Positions 11,932 through 25,200 of a stretch of 64,000 bases of DNA are shown here, piece after piece (position 1 is the stretch's first letter; every line of letters starts with the position of its first letter). The notes beneath the pieces are model-generated. The model searched no databases and was not told where the DNA came from. It worked only from the letters and a program-made list of their open reading frames with translations. The position numbers and the translations under genes are program-made. This DNA comes from Nectonema munidae (taxonomy: Eukaryota; Nematomorpha; Nectonematoida; Nectonematidae): positions 62,001-126,000 of the forward strand of contig JAUIRK010001043.1 in assembly GCA_030549495.1 (NCBI GenBank), given 5' to 3'.

Positions 11932-14814
11932 TTTAGTCATTACAGAAGTATTGGGATCTTTTGAATCTTTTAACAGTTTTTTATATAATTTCAAAAATTC
12001 GTATATTAATAAATTTTAAATTTAAAAAAAACATTTTTATTTATTATAAAAGACAAAATTATGCAAAAAAAATTTTTTTTATAATATCATTTCAATTTAA
12101 AAAAAACTTGAGGCAATGGCTGCCTTTCCTGCATCCTTTTATCTGCAACCGAAGTCTACATGCAGTATAAGTAAGTGAGTGATTCGACATTTTTCAAAGT
12201 TTTGCTATTGTTAAATATATAACTATATGCAATTATATTTTTGAATCGCAAAGTGATTCCAATTCAGTTTGTTTTATATTTGAAACATACAACCAATATT
12301 GACAGTTGTTTACACCAAAGCATCCTAAAATCTTCGAGATTTAAGAATAAAGTTACAAAGATTACGAACCAACTATGAATATGATGATACTCCATTTTAT
12401 TTTCGAATCGGTTTTTCCTTTTTCAGGTATATACCAAGTCAAGATCTGTAAAACCAATCAACTAAATAAGAAAATATGGCAATAATCTTATGGTGAATGG
12501 TCTTGGCAAATATGGTTCATATGGCTTTGCAAAAATTTGCAATTAAAATAATGGAAAAGGAATCACGCATCTGATGACGAAAGAGTTAAAACATAGGAGT
12601 TAGAAGACATGATTGTAACTAAAATCAATTAGTGATATTTGGAAAAAATTTGGAAATTTTTTTGATTATTTTTTATTCATTCATCACCATTTTTCATTAT
12701 AATTTCCTTCTTTTTCATTTTAAATTTGAAATGAAAAAGGGAGAAAGGAAGAATTTGTGATCAAAAAGTAGAATTTAAAGTCCTGATAGTAAAAAGTATC
12801 AAAGATTTGCTAATAAATCATTTTGGTTATTTTTTTTATTTATTATATCACTATACAATTTAAAATGTTAAAGATAAAGTGAATGTGTACAAATTCTATA
12901 ATTAGAATGTAACTCACACATTTTTTTATTAAAGTTTTAATAATCCTCAATTTTATCCATTACTTTAAAATATAAAAAACAAAAAAAATTAAAAAATAAA
13001 TAAATATAAAAAAAATTATATAATTTTAAAATAATTATTTTCAGCTTAAAGACTCTAAAACAAAGTTTATCCAAAAATGGAATGTTTAATAAATATATTA
13101 GAACGACACAACCAAATGGAGATCCTCCAATCAAATAGAGACGAAAATTGGGGTTATGGGCTTACTTTCTCGTTTCCATTTTTTTAATTTAATTATAATT
13201 TTACGAATAAAATTAAAAAAAACTAAAATAAACATGAAAAAGTGTTACAAAAAGATTTTTGCAAATTGCATAAAAATTAAACAATTTTTTGCAACTTTCT
13301 CTTACATTATTTGGGCTTTAGTGTTTTAAGCTTGAAAGAAGCTGTCACATTTGATAAGATACATGTTGGCTTGGAGATCTTCAATGTAGGCGAACATCTT
13401 TCTTCCAAATACAGATAACAGTTTTACTGAAAATAAAATGTAGCAATATTACTATAGTTAACTAGTAAAATGCGAAGTAAAGACCAATTTTATTAAGTTT
13501 AAAGTTCCATTACTCTCTAAAAAATGGTATAAGTTGTAAGAATAGTAAAAATGTTAATTAGCTATTCATATAATTAAAATTACTACCAATTATTAGTTAA
13601 TATTTCTAAATAATACTTTTTTGGAATATATTTTCCAAAAATCTTAAACAAGTAAATATTTTACTTTTCTCTCCCTTTACTAGATACAAAAATCCTTTGA
13701 TAATTTTACCAATACTGATAGTTTAAATTATTATGAATTAATTTTAATTAAATTTATTGTATATATTTATGGCGTAAAATATGCACATATTATTTTTAAA
13801 ATTTTATAAAAAAAATTAACCTAAAACTAAAAAACTAAAAAAATAAATATGATTTTTTATTCCAAGAAATAAAAAAAATATAAAATAAAAAAACAATAAA
13901 AAAAAGTTTCTTTTTAAAAAGTTAAAACTGTCAATAAAAAATAGACTTTTGTGGTAAATGATTCGTCATCTAAAATTCCAATCTAAAACTTTTTTATCCA
14001 AAGAATTTGTGTTTTTTTCAGGTAATAAGACATAAAATAAATTTAAAAAAAAGTTACAAAAATTGATATTTATTTGTTCAAAGAATTTCTCTCTCTTTCT
14101 CTACTGAGACCACTGTTGTAGAGCGATATTCTCAATAGAGAGAGAGAGAGAGAAGTAGCAACTCAAATATACAAGCAAATTTATAAGCCTTATCAATGAT
14201 CATATAAAAAATTTTTTTATAATTTAAAACTACAAAAAATAAAGCGATTAAATAATTTTTTTGAACTAAATGTTTAATTAACATAACTTAAGCATTTCCA
14301 TTAACCTCCATTAATTTTCTTCTGAAGCTTTAATGACTCTTCTAGAATTGGGTATTTTAAAAAAATTTTAAGGTCCATTTCTGTTGAAAGTCTGTAGACA
14401 GTGAAGCATCCAAAACATTGTCATTTTGTGTCAATGTCAACCAATGTAGATCTTTAGTTCAAAGATGATTTAATCAAAAAAAAATTAACATTTTTGCCAT
14501 TTTTTTTACTACATAAAAGAATAAAACAAAAATTTTGATTATTATTTAAAAAGTTGGAGCAATATAAAGTCTGCGATTTTGGAAATTTCTTTAAAATTTA
14601 GACTATAATCATAAAAATGTTGAAGAAAGGTCAAAATAGGTCAATACGATATCGAAACTTTCTCAAAATAGTAAATAAGGCATATCAAAAATTAATAAAA
14701 TGTTTTAAAAAATTGAAAATATTGTATTTTAATATTTTTTTGTTTTAAAATTATACGTCAACAAATATGGAAAAGGAAATAAAAATGATTCCTCGCGTTT
14801 AACATAGATAGAAA
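11932..14814. other. Non-coding stretch with two hairpins
   Basis: Very AT-rich. A palindrome with arms CCTTCTTTTTCATTT and AAATGAAAAAGGGAG lies at about 12706-12748. A hairpin with a CT-rich arm and a GA-rich arm (TAGAGAGAGAGAGAGAG) lies at 14087-14153. No gene is recognised. Confidence 0.5.
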
Positions 14815-15085
14815 ACTAGAAATGGCAAAGTTCTCTTCTATTCGATCATCATCACTAAGCGACCGTTGTGTGAAAGACCGCTTTTCGCTATTTTCAAGCT
14901 TCGACAGTTTCACTTTGTGTGTACAAACCCTGGTACTTTCAATTCATAAAAGTAGATAACGATGCGCACAGCCATTGAACGCCAGTTCAAACCTCACGGT
15001 TTGAACACACAAAGTGTAACTGATGAGACTTCAAGAGCGCTTAAGAGCTTAGTGATGCTGATAATGAGAACTTGCCATTTCTAGT
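14815..15085. mobile_element. MITE adjoining a piggyBac fossil
   Basis: The ends are ACTAGAAATGGCAA and its exact complement TTGCCATTTCTAGT. The inverted homology continues imperfectly inwards for about 115 bp, including CATCACTAAGC and CACTTTGTGTGT(A/T)CAAACC on both arms. It is 271 bp long with no coding capacity. The palindromic CTAG at each edge means a TA or CTAG target duplication cannot be separated from the repeat itself, so the superfamily is unassigned. Its right edge directly touches piggyBac transposase-like coding sequence. Confidence 0.7.
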
Positions 15086-15326
15086 CCAACACCTTAAGAT
15101 GATTAACTTCGGTATTTTGCGTGAAAATTTGTCAATTGACGAAACAATGGTGCCGTTTTTCGGAAGACAGAGACTTTTGCAAACAGTTCATCGAGACAAA
15201 GCCCATCAGAGTTGGCTAAAAAATATGGACGACTTGGTGCTTAACATATTTCTTCCTACTGTGTTGAAATATATGAAGGAAAAATTGGCAATTCTTGAAA
15301 AAGTGAATGACAAATTAATTAATTAA
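15086..15326 (+). pseudogene. piggyBac-type transposase fragment
   Basis: The open frame encodes LKMINFGILRENLSIDETMV followed by PFFGR, about 80 residues in all. The signature NLSIDE-MVP-(F/Y)-GR is the region around a catalytic aspartate of piggyBac-family (DDE_Tnp_1_7) transposases, and the following residues resemble the RGKPI-RFG region of that family. Family members are around 550-600 residues, so this is a small remnant. I do not recognise homology in the last 40 residues. The reading-frame start at 15072 lies inside the adjoining MITE and is not a real start codon. The fragment lies immediately right of that MITE, and no transposase sequence is visible on the MITE's left side. Known function: cut-and-paste transposition at TTAA sites. 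This copy is defunct. Confidence 0.65.
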
Positions 15327-17883
15327 TTACACTAGCATTATTTAAAAAAAAGTTTGGCTTATTCTCACCAAATGTTCAAATTGACTGGTATAAAAATTTT
15401 CTTAGGCGTTGACTTTCCTTTCAAGTTCTCGTATCATTTAAAAATTTCTTCAAACGAACTTTTTAGAAAGCTGTATATCTCAATTTTTGATATATGCCAA
15501 AAAAATTTAAACAATTTTGTTGATACATCATTTAAACATAATGAACATTTTTATTTCCTATAGTTATAGTTTTATTTAGAGTTGATTTAAGCAAAAATGT
15601 TCTAGCAGGCTAATTGAAGTTTTGGTATTTCGCAAAAACTTTCAACATTTCGCGATAATTAACTTTTGCATATGTAAGTTGTTCGTAAAAAACGCGATTT
15701 GATTGGATTCTTTCGGACTTGATAAGTTTAAAGCTTGTCTCTTTCACAAACAAAATTTTTGAAAAATAGGCCATTTACAAAAATGAAGTAACTTAGAAAG
15801 GATTTTCACTTGCAAATAAAATAATGAATATTTTTTAATAATTTAAAATTTAAGCGTGTTTTGAAATTTTTTATTGAAGTTAAATAAATTATTTAGCGTT
15901 AAAACATTTTTAGCTCTAATTAAGCTTATTGCACAAAAATAAATCAATTTTACGGAAACTTCAAAAATATCAATAAATGAATCTAAAAATGTTTGAAAAC
16001 TGCAAATTTTGCAAGATTTTCTTGAATTTTTTTGGCAAATTTTTGTCTTTTGTGTCTAAAAACTGCTACATTCTGAAAAATAAGGCGCGTTTTGTGTTAA
16101 AATTCGATAAATAAGGATATTATAATGATTTAACCTAATTCAAACTTCATATTCAACTTTATAAATTTATCAGATTCATTTAATCTGAAATTTCTCTATA
16201 AATCTCGCTAAATTTTTTTCCGCTAAAATCCCTTTAAATTCCGTCAAATCCGATTTTATACGAAACCATATGTTTGCAATTCACCTTTCAAAAACTAACT
16301 AATTTAGACAAATTCACCCCAAAGCCCTTTCAACTACCCAAACACACACTATTTTTTAAAATGACACCTCGAAAAGATTTGAATCATAAAATTTCAGGAT
16401 CATATCTTTTTCTATCTTTCAAAATTTTTTTAAAAATGATTAAAATTTTTGATTATTCCACCGTGATACAAAGATTTTTGTCTTGCACTTTGTTTGTGTT
16501 AGGGGAGTAATTATTTTGTTCTGGTGTTTTGTTTTAATAATAATTTTCCAAAGGATGACTATAAATTTTGTATGATAAAGTTGATGTGTAAGATGTAAAA
16601 GTTATGGTGTTTGTTGTGTAGCACTCATGGTTTATAATTCTTTGAAATCTATACTGCCGATTCCGAAGCAATTCTTTGAAAAAACGCACCCCAAATGTGG
16701 AATTTTAGCGGAAAAGAATTTTGAACATTGTCATTAAAAAACTTTTTAAAAATCATATTATTTGATTGCTATTTTCAGTCAAAATTTTTTTGACACTTTC
16801 TCTACAAAATTTTGGTTTAGCCCCAAATTTCCCCTTACCCGTCAGAAAACTTTGTCCTTTTCTTAATATCCTTTAAAAATTTGTTATTTCTTACATCTAT
16901 GTAATCCAATTGCTTACAGGGTTTCAAACTTTTTTTTTACCTTGATAACTTTACAAAAGTTTTTACCTTTTCAAAAAACTGCAACTTATCCCTTTCAAAG
17001 TTAGAAGCATTTTTTAAATTTTCACAAAGTTTTATTCCTTTATACCCTGATTGATTGAAAATTAACGGATGAAAACACTCTTCTTTTCATTTTTCGTGAC
17101 TGACTCTATATTACACATAAAAGTCATTTGTGAAATATGGAAGGAAAATGTTCGTATTCTTTTCAAATGATTGAAACTACTGGACCTGATGACGATCCAG
17201 TTCAAGAGGAGTTATAACCTGTTTTAGATTTCAGTTTGATCCATTCCTCATTTGGCAAGGGTGTAGTTCAGTCTTGAATCTAAATAAATCTTAATCCCCT
17301 GTAGTTCATTCGGGTCTTATACTTAAGGTCCAGTCAAGTGAAGTTTCTAAGATAAGGAAGGACTGGTCTTAACTAAAAAATGGACTGGTTTTACTATTAA
17401 AATAATTATTGTTATATTTTAAATTACTGCCTATTTTTTCCAGTGATAGTGTGAAATGTGAAGAGATTCAAAATTTAAATGAGAAGTTCCAGGAAAATTA
17501 AACGCTTGAATGAAATGAAGCATCGTTATCGACATAAAGCCATCAATCCAAAACACCTTTTGAAGACACTTTTATGTTGAATAGAAGAGCTTCATGGTAG
17601 AAAATGAAATTTTTCATATCAAAGTGTAGTATGGATTTGGAGTTATAAATATCTAACTAAATAATTAATTTATCAAATTAAAATAATCTTTTATCTAAAT
17701 AGAACTAAATAATAATTGCCTAATTAATTAACTAAAAAATAAAAAAAATATAAAAAAAATTCTACATTTTAATATTTTTTATTTTATTTTTTTTAAACCA
17801 ATGGCGTACAAAAGAGATTGGGAAAGGGGGAGGGAATGAACACACTATTTACAATGAGAAATTCTAGAGCTCCAACTGATGAG
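15327..17883. other. Non-coding stretch, nothing recognised
   Basis: AT-rich sequence. The two open frames near 15.35 and 16.27 kb have noise-like composition and no visible domain. I see no SINE or MITE ends. Confidence 0.5.
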
Positions 17884-17985
17884 CGGCGTGGGTAAGGTTG
17901 GTACAGGGTTTCGATTACTCAAGGTCTTGGATTCGATCCCGCATCAATCCTACTTTCCTCATTCTTCGATAAAGTCTTATAACAA
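17884..17985 (+). repeat. tRNA-derived SINE, copy A
   Basis: Begins GGCGTGGGTAAGGTTGGTAC and contains AAGGTCTTGGATTCGATCCC, a fit to the polymerase III B box, followed by GCATCAATCCTACTTTCCTC and TTCGATA. It shares this order of blocks with the copies at 20.7, 22.8, 45.1 and 61.4 kb. The usual 3' block GATGAAAACACCC is missing, so this copy is 3'-truncated or decayed. Confidence 0.7.
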
Positions 17986-20384
17986 ATACGTTTATTTCAT
18001 TTAATCAAATTTTTAGACAAATGATCGTAAAAAGTCAATCAACTCTTTAATTTTTTTCTCCCAATCAACTTCATTTTCTATTTTTTATAAAATAAAAACA
18101 AAGCTTGCTTCTGTCTTAGCATGGTTCAAACTACAAACGCTATGCTACGTTTATGTCTCATAATTGACTTAGACAGTAAAATAAACAGCACCAAACTTGA
18201 GAGGAGATTGCTGTCAAAGTCCTCACCCTCACCATAATTATTTTTTAATCAATTAGTTGGTTTTGAGCTAATTAGTCAAATTAGCTTGAGTTGGCATTAC
18301 AAAGGGATGGGTTGGCTGTAAATACCAAATGGTGAAAGAAGTCAAAGTCTTTCTACAACCGCATCTGGGGAATTTACTTTTTCAATTAAAAGTCCTTGGT
18401 ATACTATTCATAAAAAAAAGGAGTTTGCAGTATATGTCCCACATGTTAAAATTTCTTTTACGAAATGGAGGATAAACCTACAAAATCTTTCAAAACAATA
18501 GTGGAATATATGTGTGCGATACACGGTCATTCCGATGCCTGTTTTCCTTCTATTATAAATCTTAGCATCTTTTTTTCCAACTCACATTTCAAGGGCATTG
18601 AAAAAAAGCAGGCTTTGATCACGGCTAATCGATTCAATTTGCATATGTAATATATCTCTCACATCATAATCAACAGCATCATCACATGGTGAAAACAGAT
18701 GCCAACACATCATCGCTTTGTGGAGAAGTTTGGCGCATACATCATGACTGCTTTCACCTCACCTTTCATTCATCGATGGCGTCATTGCAATGAGGATGTG
18801 TGTGAATGATGTTCATATTATTATATCAATTTTTTTCACTGCGATCATTTTTCATTTATGGATTACACACACTCTGTGACAAATTTCATACACACGAAGT
18901 TGAAGAAGAACGGTTTGGTTTCGTGTCACACTGAACACATTGATCATTTTTTCATCACATGTCTTGATCGATTTCATTGAATTGTCAATATTTTCCGTAT
19001 GTGTGTGTGTGTGTGTGTGAATACACTATTATTTACCATCTCCCTCTTCTTTCTCTTTGTTTCTCCCGAATTTTGAACGCAACTTTTACTTTTCTTAGTC
19101 TTTGAGTCTGACTTCTTCACTTAATTTCATGTGTTCCTACCCTACTCCTTGTAAGAAGAGTCTACGTTATATATATATATATTTTTTTTTTAGAATTTAT
19201 GATATTGACATTCTAAATCACTTGTCGCGATACCGACTTTCCAATCATTAAATGTTTTCAAAAATAATTTTTGTATTCCTTGGTTATCTGCCCTAAAAAT
19301 TTTTAATTTTATCATGTATATTACAAAATGACTACGCTATGTGATCAGGATGATATCTTTGATTTGTTCGAAAAATGTTAACATTTCGCCTCATTTCGGA
19401 ATATTTCCGTAAAAAGTCGCTCCCTGTTTTATCACGATTTTAGCTTACTTAGAAATGAACTATTTATCAAATAAATCGAGCAAGCCATATGTTTTAATTT
19501 TAGACGCTACTTTTGTACTATGTGAAGGGCATTAAAATGGTCTGAGCAAAACTTTCCAACTTATCTACTGGTTGCTTTTAGTTTAGGATCCGAAACCGGT
19601 GATATAATGAGATCCGGACATTAGCCTCTCTTCGTGATGACCTTTCTGCTATTTAAAATTAGTTGATGATGTCAGTTAGCTAATAGTAAATTAGTATAGT
19701 TACTTCGGTACAGAGCGTACTGAAACACTTTTTTGAGTGTCACTTTGCAGCTTTAAATTAAATTGTGTACTATTTGTAAATAAGCATAAAATATCAGGGA
19801 GTTTTATAAAAAAAACTTTTTTGTTCTTTTTTTTCAAAAAAAAATAAATTTTTAAATATTTTTTTCAATAAAAATATTTCCTTAAAAATGAATTGAATAA
19901 ATTCATCTTTTTTTCCTATAAAAAAATTCAAACTTAAAAAAAAATTTTTTTTAAATGGTTGTTGAACAACATTGTTCATTCCACGTGTCCTTGCTTCACA
20001 CAAGGGCCCGCGTTTTACGAACGAACGTAATGCTCCAATTTGCAGTCCGTATTGAAATCACTAAGGCCGCAAAAAACTAGCCCTTTGTGTTTATTATGAT
20101 CGTTTCATATGTTTCATTTAATTTTACTGTATGTGCAAAAGGTACTGATGGAAGACTGACTGTTCACAATGTGCAGAAAAACTGCTTTTCTCCTTTCTTT
20201 TGAGTTAAATATGACGTCGAGATTTCTTTGCAGAAACACGAGCTGTTGACATTCTTTTAAATTGTTAGAACGCGTTCTGAAACTTGTAATTTTAAGGTCA
20301 TTTTTTATCCCATTTTTATCTTGAAGTAAGCAGACAGCTTTGTTTAAAGCAAAATCTTATACCAATTCGCTTAACTCCACGTTG
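17986..20384. other. Non-coding stretch, partly less AT-rich
   Basis: No gene is supported. The part from about 18660 to 19150 is less AT-rich and full of CATCA/TCACA words. A (GT)n microsatellite lies at about 19001-19018 and an (AT)n run at about 19171-19183. It could be regulatory sequence upstream of the gene at 22.3 kb, but no promoter motif supports that. Confidence 0.4.
19001..19018. repeat. (GT)n microsatellite
   Basis: About nine uninterrupted GT dinucleotides. Confidence 0.85.
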
Positions 20385-20570
20385 TTAAAAGGCTTTTGGA
20401 TTTTCTAATGTATCAAAAGACTCAAATGAAACAAGAGAATCAACATCATTTTCATTCCAACTTTCTGAACCAAAATCTTCTGTTTTTGAAGGAGGTTCAG
20501 GAATGGGAATGTTTATGAGTGTAGAATTACTTGCATAGCAGATCTGATGTTGGGAGAATCGAGAGATCTT
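20385..20570 (-). other. Unassigned open frame, possible exon or coding remnant
   Basis: The minus strand is open for about 61 codons to a stop at 20385-20387 without starting at ATG. The peptide is acidic and balanced in composition: IPIPEPPSKTEDFGSESWNE, then NDVDSLVSFESFDTLENPKA and F. It does not look like translated AT noise, which is usually rich in F/K/I. The stretch could be a terminal exon or the tail of a decayed coding sequence. A weak acceptor-like AAAAG lies just before the open stretch on the minus strand. No family is recognised. Confidence 0.3.
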
Positions 20571-20705
20571 TTACTTTTTTATTATGACATAAAAAACGAT
20601 TTTATTTTTTTATTAATAAAATTTTATATACCAGTAATATAAACTAAGCAAAAGTAGCAGTCTTTTGCCTTGGTCACCAACTTTACATTTAAAATATATA
20701 ATGAT

Positions 20706-20862
20706 GGGGGCGTGAGTAAAGTTGGTTAGATACTGGGTTTCGATAAGTCAAGGTCTTGGGTTCGATCCCGCATCAAGCCTACTTTCTTCATAGTTCGATA
20801 CAAGCCGCGCAATTGTGCCTTTTCGATGAAAACACCCACCGGTAACTTTACCTTTACCTTAT
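20706..20862 (+). repeat. tRNA-derived SINE, copy B (most complete)
   Basis: Starts GGGGGCGTGAGTAAAGTTGG with an A-box-like GTAAAGTTGGTTAGA, then the B-box block GGTCTTGGGTTCGATCCCGC. These are followed by ATCAAGCCTACTTTCTTCAT, AGTTCGATA, GTGCCTTTTCGATGAAAACA, CCC and a 3' end ACTTTACCTTTACCTT. At about 157 bp this is the longest copy and can serve as the family reference. It has no poly-A tail; the 3' end is a TTTACC-type repeat, so a tail borrowed from a partner LINE is possible. Confidence 0.8.
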
Positions 20863-21653
20863 AGGAATTTAACATAAAAGATACGCTTGTCCACAAATGT
20901 AATAAAACATATGTCGGTTATTTTTACCATTTCTTCTTGGCATTTTATGGCATCTGAAAAGAAATATTTATTGAATATGCGTGAAAATTGTTTTTATTTT
21001 AAAATTTTAAAAATATAGCATACCATTCATTTTGCAACAAAACCATATGTGATCAAAAAAAAATTTTAAGCCATTTTTAAATTCCTTGAACAAAGTAAGT
21101 CTAAAAAAAGTTATAGCAATTTTTGCGTAATTTCTAATGGTCATACTCGCATTATTTTTGTAGGAGGTATTCTACGCTTCGATGACTTTCCATTTTTAAG
21201 CTTACTCAGTTCTTTTTTGAGATCTTTGATACCTAGGAAATAGGAAGTTGATATAAACCACTTTTCTGCCGCTTTTACATAAATAATTAAAAATTTATGA
21301 AATTTTCCATTTTTAGATCTTCTCACCAAACTACGGACGCATGGGTTAGATTTACCCGGCCCGCTAAGTAAGTTTATCCGGCCAGCAAACTAAATTTGGA
21401 AATATTGATAGATGCTACAAAATAAGTATTTGTGAAATACATTGTCTTCATTTCCACTTTTAATGTAATCCTTGGGAAAAACATCGAAAAGTTTGCTTTA
21501 TTTTGCTTTAAACAATGTATTGATAGGAATTTCATAATGCCAGTGTTTTTTAACATTTCAATATTCCAGCCCGCTTCAAGAAAAGTTTTGGGACCCATGA
21601 ATTCTATACGGTAAAATTTAAGATTTAGAATTCAGTTAAGAGAATATAATTTT
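20863..21653. other. Non-coding stretch upstream of the microsatellite
   Basis: No gene is supported. Opposing short open frames at 21.37-21.6 kb are mirror images in the same AT-rich DNA. Confidence 0.45.
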
Positions 21654-21655
21654 TT

Positions 21656-21838
21656 GATAATCATAATCATCATCATCACTCTCATCATCATCATCCCTCC
21701 ATCATCATCATCACCCCCATCATCATTATCAACCTCATCATCACCTCATCATCACCCCATCATCATCATCATTATCAAACTCATCATCACCTCATCATCA
21801 TCATCATTATCAACCTCATCATCATCATTATCATCATC
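21656..21838. repeat. Complex (TCA/CAT/ACC)n microsatellite
   Basis: About 180 bp of degenerate ATC/TCA trinucleotides interrupted by CCCC, CCTCATCATCACC and TTATCAA(A/C)C modules that repeat in register. The apparent long open frame on either strand here is an artefact of the repeat. It lies about 420 bp upstream of the first recognised exon at 22,256. Confidence 0.85.
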
Positions 21839-22255
21839 AGAAAACGCTATATTTGTCGCGTGTACTATAAAGACGCGAGTACTGAGTACCCCTGAAATAG
21901 AAAGTCTAGAAAATACCACTTGTGCAAAAATGTTCATTCGTAGTCGAAGTCATCTTTTTGTGCTGGAGTTGAAGTTGGATACGCCAATATTTTCCTTCTG
22001 CATTCGCAACTTCAGCGTTAGCAGCTGTTCACGAGTGACATCTGGTATTTTAGAGTTAACGTGGCAAAATATTCGACTTTGATTCCAAAATTTAAAAAAA
22101 ATCCGTCTCGAATCTTAATATTCTTTATCTTTTTGCCGGGACGACATCTTGACTTCCAGCTCCCACCAACATTTTCCTTCTTGAAAATCGCAGTCACTGA
22201 ATCTGTCATTTTTCTTAGCAATTTATAATTGTATTTCCCTCTTTTTTTTAAACAG

Positions 22256-25200
22256 GAAATTCTGAAAAATGCTAAACTTAGCTACAACACATCAGGAATC
22301 GGGTGTGGAGAAAAATGAAATTGAAGAAGTGTTGAATGAAATTTTGGACAAAACTTCGCGACAAACTTTTTTAGAATTTGAAAAGTTTTCTGATGAACTT
22401 TTGAACACCAAGCCCGAACCAGTGACAGCAGCAGTCAATAATAGTTCATCACCACCAACACCACCTGTTCTCCCTCTTCCAGCCAAAGAAGCAAACGTCT
22501 TGGATTCGATCGCGGAGTCAGAAAGCTTTTCCAGTCACAGCAATCAAAACTTCAATTCCACAACAGACTCCTTAATCACAAGATACTCTCTCTCCTCGAA
22601 TAAAAGCGAGGCGAGTCAACCTGCTCCCACACCTTGCCAGGCTCCATCTCCACCCCCTCTTCCGACGAAATTACCCCTTCACTACACCCCTAACGCAAAC
22701 ACTCCTCACGAGAAGACAGATTCAACCCAGATCCCAGGCAAAGAAGTAATTTTGCTTTATTCACTATTATTAGTACTACTTACCCACACATGCATGCTTA
22801 CATTCATTCTTGTGGCATGAATGAGGTTGGTTAGATGCTTCGCTTCAAAGCCACAAGGTCTCGGGTTCGATTCGGCATTGAGCCTTCTTTGCTCATAGTT
22901 CCGCACAATGTACTTTTACCTTCAGGTGGGTAACACAAGTGTCAAATGGATGAAATTAATGAATTTCTTTTTTTAGATAAACATTTATCTAAAATTTATT
23001 TTGTAAAGGAATTTTATTTTGGAAAAAGAGAGTAGTGTGTCTTATAACACTAATTATTTATAATCATTGACAAATAAAGTAAATATATTTTAAGCGCAAG
23101 TCAGTGAACTGATAATTTTTTATGACTTTTATTATGTTTTTTCAATCTTTTTACAAAGTTTTTATTTTATTGAATTTAGCTTTTGAGACAAATAAAACTT
23201 ATTTTTTCCATAAAACGAAATCATCGATACGAAATAGACTTATAAATGATACCAAAGATACACTGACAAACAAAACAGAAACTGAAAGTGACCATTTTTT
23301 TATAGGTGAAACTTTAAAAAAAAGTCGTAATTAACTTATTATCTAAGCAATATTTTTTTATTTCGTGATACATTTTGGGCATTTAAACTTTGTTCGAATC
23401 GCGTAGAACAAATTTGCGAAATTTATTGGCGACACAGTAGGCATGGAGTTTTTGTCTTCTCGAGACTTTAAGAGTGTTACGTTTCTTGATTCTCAAAAAA
23501 ATAGACACGAGATCCGATAAAAGTATGCCCTTTACTTTTCCATCTTAAAATTTTAGTTTGATTGAAAATTCTAAACTGTCAGACGCTTAATTCCAAACGA
23601 TTACAAAGGATTAACTTTAAAAAAGTAACCAATCATTGGTGTTTTTGGCTTTTATTCCATTTTCTCGAATAAAATATAGTCCTGAGAAGTGTAGGTGTTT
23701 CAATTAAAAAAAAATTTGTCCCTTTTTTTAAATGTTTTTTCGTTATCGTTTTTTACTTTCGTTTATAATGATAGCAATAAGGAAGTAAAAATTTTGAAAT
23801 TAGAGCTAGAGATGACGACAATACGCTTTTACTTTCGTGGTTGTGTTGATTTTGTGAATTCTTCGTATTCATCATTTCAAAGTCAAGGTAACACAAATTT
23901 AAGATCTTCAGCGGCAGAAAGCCTGAAAATTCACTTCTGCAATCGACTCCTACCATATGGTCTAATTTTTCTGAAAATTTTTTTCCCAAAAAGTAGAATT
24001 TTCAAAAATACTAGCATAGTATATTTTTTATACAAATTTTTGGTCAACATTTTCAAATACCACCTCTAAAATCTGATTAAATATAAATTTAAAAAACTTC
24101 TTTTATATTAGTCTGTTTATAAAGTATATTTCAATATTTGTTTTGAAATTTGACAAATTTCTTTTTATTTATATCTTGACTCTTTTTTTAAAAGTTTGTT
24201 TAATTTTGATATTAAAAATAAAATAATATATTTTAAAGTTTTTTGTTATTCCAAGCCTTTATTTGAAGCGATTTCAACGAATGGCTTGCGACATGTTGAA
24301 ATAGCAAAACACTCAACACAATGTATTTGAATTTTAATACTTTTTTTGTTTTTTTCTGAAAAAAGTTGCAGATTTTTTTCCGAAAAAAATTAACGAAACT
24401 TTTTGTTCGTTTTTTTGTCTAAAATAACGAAAAACGATCCTAAGTCTAATATTCACTGAAATACTTACATCTTAGCGACTGTAACTAATTTCCCATTTTC
24501 TCAGGTAAAAGTGTTTTATCAAGAAATCAAACACGCTATCTGGGCTTAAAAAGCTTAACAAATTTTTTAATCTATCATTTTGCTTTTTGTCGTTGAAGCC
24601 AGATCCTCCTTCATCAGTTTTTGGGCAAGCTATCCTGGCTAAGAAGCAAGAAATCGCGATGCGCCACTTAAACCGAGGAAAGGGGGAAGAAGAAGATTAC
24701 GTGAAGAAGGGTAAGATCTTGAACAAGGTTTTGGCGCAAGCTCAGATCTCAAGCGGAAAGAAGCCATTCACCTACACCCCCTTCCTGGATGAGTTGAAAG
24801 AGCACACTGTGAAAAGACAAAATGCTTCTCCTTCCATGAAACAGATTGAGTACCTGCTGGCCAGAGAGGAGGCTCTCTCTCCACGAGCCTCATCTTCTTC
24901 TGATTCCCCCAATATCCCAATTCAACAAAAACATCTTTCTTCTGCCCAAGAAAGCAAAAATTATGATGAATACCTCAAGGAAAAGTATAAGGAATACGAG
25001 GGAGACGAGAAAATGTTTGAAAAGTCATTCAACTACTTTCCGCCTCTCAGCAACTTGAATAAGACATCGATCCCCGCTCCTCCAGCCAATGAAAATTTCA
25101 GCAAGAACGCGACTTCATGGAATCAACCAATTAAAACAAATTTCAATTCCTCCTCCTCCAGATTCTATGATGATGCCTCAAGGCTATCCAATGTAAGACG

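Noticed and set aside
21654-22082. 142-codon frame and its minus-strand mirror
   Set aside because: The first half is a translated TCA/CAT microsatellite; the remainder shows no domain and no splice support.
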